Positions 60,344 through 64,000 of a stretch of DNA of 64,000 nucleotides are shown one piece after another (position 1 is the first letter of the stretch; every line of letters begins with the position of its first letter). The DNA is from Syngnathus acus (lineage: Eukaryota > Chordata > Actinopteri > Syngnathiformes > Syngnathidae). The stretch lies in NCBI RefSeq assembly GCF_901709675.1, contig NC_051092.1:4158491-4222490 (forward strand). Reading direction: 5' to 3'. A program made the translations under genes and the position numbers. Below the pieces are notes generated by a model. The model was given only the letters and a program-made list of their open reading frames with translations, ran no database searches and was not told the DNA's origin.

Positions 60344-60577
60344 CTCGTCAAAGGTGAGTTGTTTACTTTAACTTTACTTGACTTTTTTGAAAAGCAACTG
60401 TATTTCAATAACCTGTCAAACCAGGTGACGATTCTAAACTGAGGCTGTGTAAAGAGAAATATCTAGGTTCCACCGAGATTTGAACTCGGATCGCTGGATT
60501 CAGAGTCCAGAGTGCTAACCATTACACCATGGAACCACATAAACATGACACCGCAGTTAAATGTTCCATACGCTCTG
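60344..60577 (-). repeat. Left arm of tRNA-Gln inverted duplication
   Basis: The reverse complement matches 61145-61365 across the tRNA and both flanks. The 5' flank shares AGAGCGTATGGAA and ATTTAAC; the 3' flank shares ACACAGCCTCAGTTTAGA, CCTGGTTTGA, AGGTTATTGAAATACA and CTCACCTTTG. The arms are 234 and 221 bp, 567 bp apart. Confidence 0.9.
60465..60536 (-). tRNA. tRNA-Gln (anticodon CTG), copy 1
   Basis: A 72-nt tRNA on the minus strand. The acceptor GGTTCCA pairs with TGGAACC, discriminator T. The anticodon arm is CTGGACTCTGAATCCAG with CTG in the loop. T arm GAGTTCAAATCTC. No intron; it decodes CAG. Unlike the + strand copy, no run of four or more T lies directly after the 3' end (ATATTTCTCTTTAC), so termination may be weak. 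Confidence 0.95.
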
Positions 60578-61144
60578 CTCATGCTCAATCAGCTTTATTG
60601 ACCAAGTTTGGGCAATTTCTGGCACTCTACGAAGACAATGTGTTTATTTCATTATCTATGGTATTGAATAGTCTATATAAAGGTTTTTTGTTTACTTGGC
60701 ATCTTGAGTTGATAGATTAAGGCACATATTTGTTCAGCCTTGTGAAAGTACTGCATGCTCCATGTTTTAATTTTGGGTCGAGTCACATCTCTTCCCTCCC
60801 CGATTCATCTTCAAAGCGTCCCTCCCTCTATATTTCATTCGGCTGCGTTATTAACACCAAAAATAATGAAAATGATGTAATCATGTGACTCGAGAGCCAC
60901 GCGCCGAGACCTCGGCAAAGCATGTCAACGCTGGCCATGTGGTGCCAGTTAATTAACGCCATGATGCACCCTGGGAAGACGAGTCGAGCCGTTTTCCAAA
61001 TCAATCCCTTCTGGCTTTGCCGCAAGCACGCGGATTTGAATTTTTAGCATCTTTTATTGGATGTTGTCACACAGAGTGCTGCATTACAATGTCTTTCATG
61101 TTCACTAACTTTCACTCCTTTCTTTGCCAAAACTCACACAAAGT

Positions 61145-61365
61145 AGAGCGTATGGAAGATTTAACTTCAATGTAATGTATATGTGGTTCCATGGTGTAAT
61201 GGTTAGCACTCTGGACTCTGAATCCAGCGATCCGAGTTCAAATCTCGGTGGAACCTGAATTTTGTTTTTACACAGCCTCAGTTTAGATCGTCGCCTGGTT
61301 TGATAGGTTATTGAAATACAATTGCTTTTCAAAAAAGTTAAAGTATATAACTCACCTTTGGCGAG
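61145..61365 (+). repeat. Right arm of tRNA-Gln inverted duplication
   Basis: Counterpart of 60344-60577 in opposite orientation. Confidence 0.9.
61185..61256 (+). tRNA. tRNA-Gln (anticodon CTG), copy 2
   Basis: The body is identical to the minus-strand copy at 60465-60536. All stems, the A and B boxes and the CTG anticodon are intact. A TTTT at 61260-61263 and a TTTTT soon after provide Pol III termination, so this is the better-equipped copy. Confidence 0.97.
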
Positions 61366-61463
61366 TTTCCAGAAATGAAACTGTTATGTGTGACAAATTT
61401 GAGCTAAATGTGGAATTTGTTTTGGAACCTCCTAATGTTGCTGTTTGAGCTTAAATGTGTTGA

Positions 61464-61481
61464 AACCGTCACTGTGCATCG
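61464..61481 (+). promoter_or_regulatory. PSE-like remnant before U4 copy 9
   Basis: AACCGTCACTGTGCATCG at -60 is still close to the copy 2 PSE although the gene behind it is degenerate. Confidence 0.5.
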
Positions 61482-61523
61482 TGTGGCGAATGGTGATGTG
61501 ATTGTTACTGCCAACTTGGAAGT

Positions 61524-61668
61524 AGCTTTGGGCAGTGGCAATATTGTAGCTTATGAGGTTAATCTGTGGCACAATTATTGCTTATTCAAAACTTTCCCCA
61601 ATACTCAGCCTTGATGACTTGAAATATCATCAGCTATGGTGATTTTTGATTTGGTCTCTATGGAGGCT
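61524..61668 (+). pseudogene. U4 snRNA copy 9, degenerate
   Basis: Alignable to U4 from end to end but with about 20 or more differences. The U6-pairing end has GGGCAG for GCGCAG. In the 5' stem-loop, A44 of the kink-turn is T, which removes the sheared G32-A44 pair needed for SNU13/15.5K binding. Stem I keeps its pairing through C22T with G50A, and G48A turns a G-U into an A-U pair. The Sm site is GATTTTTGA. The 3' stem reads GGTCTCTATGGAGGCT with reduced pairing. It is most likely a pseudogene, or a diverged copy that was under selection for a time. Confidence 0.8.
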
Positions 61669-61884
61669 GGATTTGTTGTAATGAAAGTTTCTAAGAGAAA
61701 TTTCAAGAGGTTTGCTGCATAGCATTGAAAGATAATGGGCACATCTTCTCAATTTTAGTTCAGATGTTTAAAGAGGAATAAATTTAGCAGCTGCAGTAAA
61801 TTCAACTGAATATTTAAATTATCAAAAGTAATGAGCCGCAATCTACTACTTTTGATTTTCATATTATGTATTATTTGTGCCCTC

Positions 61885-62115
61885 TCTGCATCCATTACAA
61901 CCTGGTGATCCTGAAAGGGGGATCCTTCCATCTGTGGTCCCTTCTCAAGGTTTCTCATTTTCCCCGGGCAGGGGTTTTGAGTTTTTCCTTGCCCTTTTGG
62001 GAGCTTAAGATCAGGGGATGCTTTGAGAATAATTGTCAATTTTTGTCTATGTGAAGCCCTTTGAGACTGCTTGTGATTTAGGGCTATACAAATAAACTTG
62101 ACTTGACTTGACTTG
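61885..62115 (+). mobile_element. 5'-truncated LINE 3' end with TTGAC tail
   Basis: A typical fish LINE 3' end: CCTGAAAGGGGGATCC, TTCTCAAGGTTTCTCATTT, GAGTTTTTCCTTGCCCTTTT, then GAAGCCCTTTGAGACTG, GATTTAGGGCTATACAAATA and a short CTTGA repeat. No reverse-transcriptase coding is left. I believe it belongs to an L2-like family, from memory. Confidence 0.7.
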
Positions 62116-62193
62116 GATGAAAAATTGTCACCCCTTGCATCGTTTCAGTTGCCCACCCCAACTCTAAGTGTTTTCCTTTTCCACTTTGGACAG

Positions 62194-62836
62194 AGCAATG
62201 TGGCCGGCAGAAAAGTAGCGCGCCGTTTCCCAAAGGCGACCCGGAGGAGGCGACCCACCTTACAGACGCTCTGCGTCCACACTTACATTGGCAGCCTCCA
62301 GGAAGTCTTTGGCAGGGACGCCCTCTTTCCCCTCTGATGAGCACAAGCCAGCCGTGGACTGACAGCGGCCGCGTTTAACAAGCCAGCTGAGAGAGCGGCG
62401 GCCAGTCTGAGCTGAGCGACTGAGGATGACGCCGTCACATTGGCAGGTTTCCAATCTGAAATGTTCCTCAGACTGTGTCACTTTGTGTTGCGTAGCTGTT
62501 AGACACGGTTTGCGATTTTATTTCTGTGATAGTCACACAATGAGCGGCGACCCCTGGAGAATACGTGATTGGTTGGGTCGATGCTGAGCATCTTACGTAG
62601 CTGTGTTTCGTTACCTGCTGGGACACGAAGTCGCACGGCAACGTCATTTTTGATGGAGACGCGCCGCTTTTCCTGCTGTAGCTCTAAAAATATCCGTAGA
62701 TTTTTCACGTGTGATCGGTGTTTGTTGTTTAGAGCAGGGGTGGGGGGGGCCTACAATGAGAGCAAAGGGTCTGCAAACAAGTAAAACCTCAGAGGAACTC
62801 ATTAAAAAAAATAGTGTTCAATCTGTTCATAATAAA
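62194..62836 (+). other. SHISAL1: Candidate last exon (3' UTR) of SHISAL1
   Basis: A strong acceptor (pyrimidine tract, then TTTGGACAG|AGC at 62193/62194) lies on the SHISAL1 strand, and an AATAAA occurs at 62831-62836. If joined to the 58647 donor, the split codon TG plus A gives TGA at once, so the protein would end NTSSA and this exon would be entirely 3' UTR. This is consistent but unproven: the minus strand also shows exon-like signals here. Confidence 0.2.
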
Positions 62837-62948
62837 TTACAATATAAACAATTCCATCACATTCCTCGACGACATTTTTGAGAAAGGTTATCTCAACTGA
62901 AGCAGTAGTGAGCATCAGGGACCCCCAAAGCAATCCATTTGGAGCCTA

Positions 62949-62962
62949 GTTGCCATGGTAAC
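62949..62962 (+). promoter_or_regulatory. RFX X-box motif 1
   Basis: GTTGCCATGGTAAC is a perfect X-box (GTNRCC, 2-bp spacer, RGYAAC), the site bound by RFX factors. Confidence 0.5.
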
Positions 62963-63866
62963 CTCCATCAACAACCACTCCTTGAGCAATACAATGCACG
63001 TTATACCATTGAGGAGTTTAAATACACGCCCATTAGTCAAATTAAACATCAAAAGTTAACTGTCAGCAATAATGTACAGTAAAGTGAAGGATGACAAGGT
63101 ATCACGGGGCAAAGAAGTGCTACAGACACACACACATGCAAAATGACAATTTAGTCGGATTTTGTTCAAAGATCGCTTTGCATTCCTGACTTTTTTCATA
63201 AATGTTGTGACAACAATCTGTCCCCATGCAAAATGCAGTAAAATAATTCCAGACTTCTCAGTAAGAATTAAAAAAATATGTATACATTTTGTGGAGATTT
63301 TTTGTTTTGTTTTGGAGAACACAATTAAAAAAAAGATGCTGTTTTCTGTATAGAATTAAAATGAAACCTAAAATCTTAGTTGTCAGATCAACATGAAATG
63401 TAATTATATTTACAGTTTTTGGGAGGGATTTAAAAACAATTTTTTTTTCTGTTCTGGTAGGGTTAGACTAAAGATTGTAAATCAATTCTCAAAATTAGAT
63501 TTTTTTTTTCAAAATGTTATCATCTTTGTTGTTTTCTAAATGGAAACAAAATGCTCACAAATGTGGACTTTGCATATACAAATTAAAAACTAACAATAAT
63601 ATTCTTTTCTTAATTCAAATTAAAAAAAAGTAAAATTCTAGGACCCCTTACCTCGATTCAACCTTTTTACAGAAAACTGAAAATTTACAGTCACCCAATT
63701 ATCAGCAAGAAAACAAAAATTTGTCTTGGCATCTTGACAGTTAAAATGACTTGAGCATAGATGCCATTTTACTAACAATGTTGTTTCTTGACTTGTACAC
63801 ACCAATAATAATAATAATAATAACGCATCCGCAATCCTCCACGGTTACTAAAGTAGGTCACGCTGT

Positions 63867-63880
63867 GTCACCATAGCAAC
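63867..63880 (+). promoter_or_regulatory. RFX X-box motif 2
   Basis: GTCACCATAGCAAC is a second perfect X-box, 120 bp from the window end, in a CpG-containing stretch. It could belong to the promoter of a gene outside the window. Confidence 0.5.
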
Positions 63881-64000
63881 AACAGAGATGCTGTTCTCCG
63901 GATGACACTAAGGTTGTCATTCTAAAACTTTAACGACTACACGCGGCGTTGTCACGGAGTTATCTGCAATAATATCAGTGTTTGTCGGTCGGGATGTTAG

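Larger units (their letters stand above)
61669..64000. other. Mostly non-coding end of window
   Basis: Holds a LINE 3' tail, a GC-rich exon-like block at 62190-62480, two X-box motifs and an AAT run at 63786-63812 (each noted separately). The AT-rich part at 63000-63700 shows nothing recognisable. Confidence 0.5.

Overview
The window looks like a piece of a ray-finned (teleost, probably percomorph) fish chromosome. The evidence is a recognisable vertebrate SHISAL1 gene split by GT-AG introns, U4 spliceosomal RNA genes with vertebrate-type external promoters, eukaryotic tRNA genes, long di- and tetranucleotide microsatellites, and decayed pieces of repeats common in fish genomes. Nothing bacterial, viral or CRISPR-like was seen. 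Nearly all long open frames are chance frames in non-coding DNA.

Layout. From 1 to about 55.9 kb there is no recognisable protein gene. This stretch holds microsatellites, a decayed minisatellite (3.9-4.6 kb), a LINE remnant (9.7-9.9 kb), a hairpin element (16.1 kb), a CpG-rich promoter-like block (20.0-20.6 kb), long TGGA and GGTT arrays (23.0 and 24.4 kb) and a perfect 50-bp palindrome (25.3 kb). Then come a tandem array of six U4 snRNA genes (26.7-29.7 kb), two tRNA-Asn(GTT) genes (33.3 and 34.3 kb) and one tRNA-Glu(CTC) gene (37.4 kb). SHISAL1 (shisa-like 1, a small single-pass membrane protein) lies on the + strand. Its three recognised coding exons are at 56.1, 56.9 and 58.4 kb, behind a 5' leader exon with three short upstream ORFs. 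About 0.8 kb beyond its last recognised exon is a second U4 cluster (59.5-61.7 kb) with two intact copies and one degenerate copy, interleaved with an inverted duplication carrying two tRNA-Gln(CTG) genes. The end of the window holds a LINE 3' tail, a GC-rich exon-like block and two RFX X-box motifs.

How the parts relate. The U4 genes are the most informative part. All eight intact copies are 143 nt, keep the Sm site and carry a PSE-like element starting 60-61 bp upstream. Only three have a Staf/ZNF143-type distal element near -210. The two clusters are related by duplication, since one spacer-plus-gene unit occurs in both. Copies 4-6 sit on near-identical units of about 579 bp and carry a compensatory base-pair change in the 5' stem-loop (G23-C49 to A23-U49), which suggests a selected U4 variant rather than dead copies. 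Copy 3 looks recombinant between the two promoter types. No genuinely new protein system was found; the U4 variant array is the best candidate for something undescribed.
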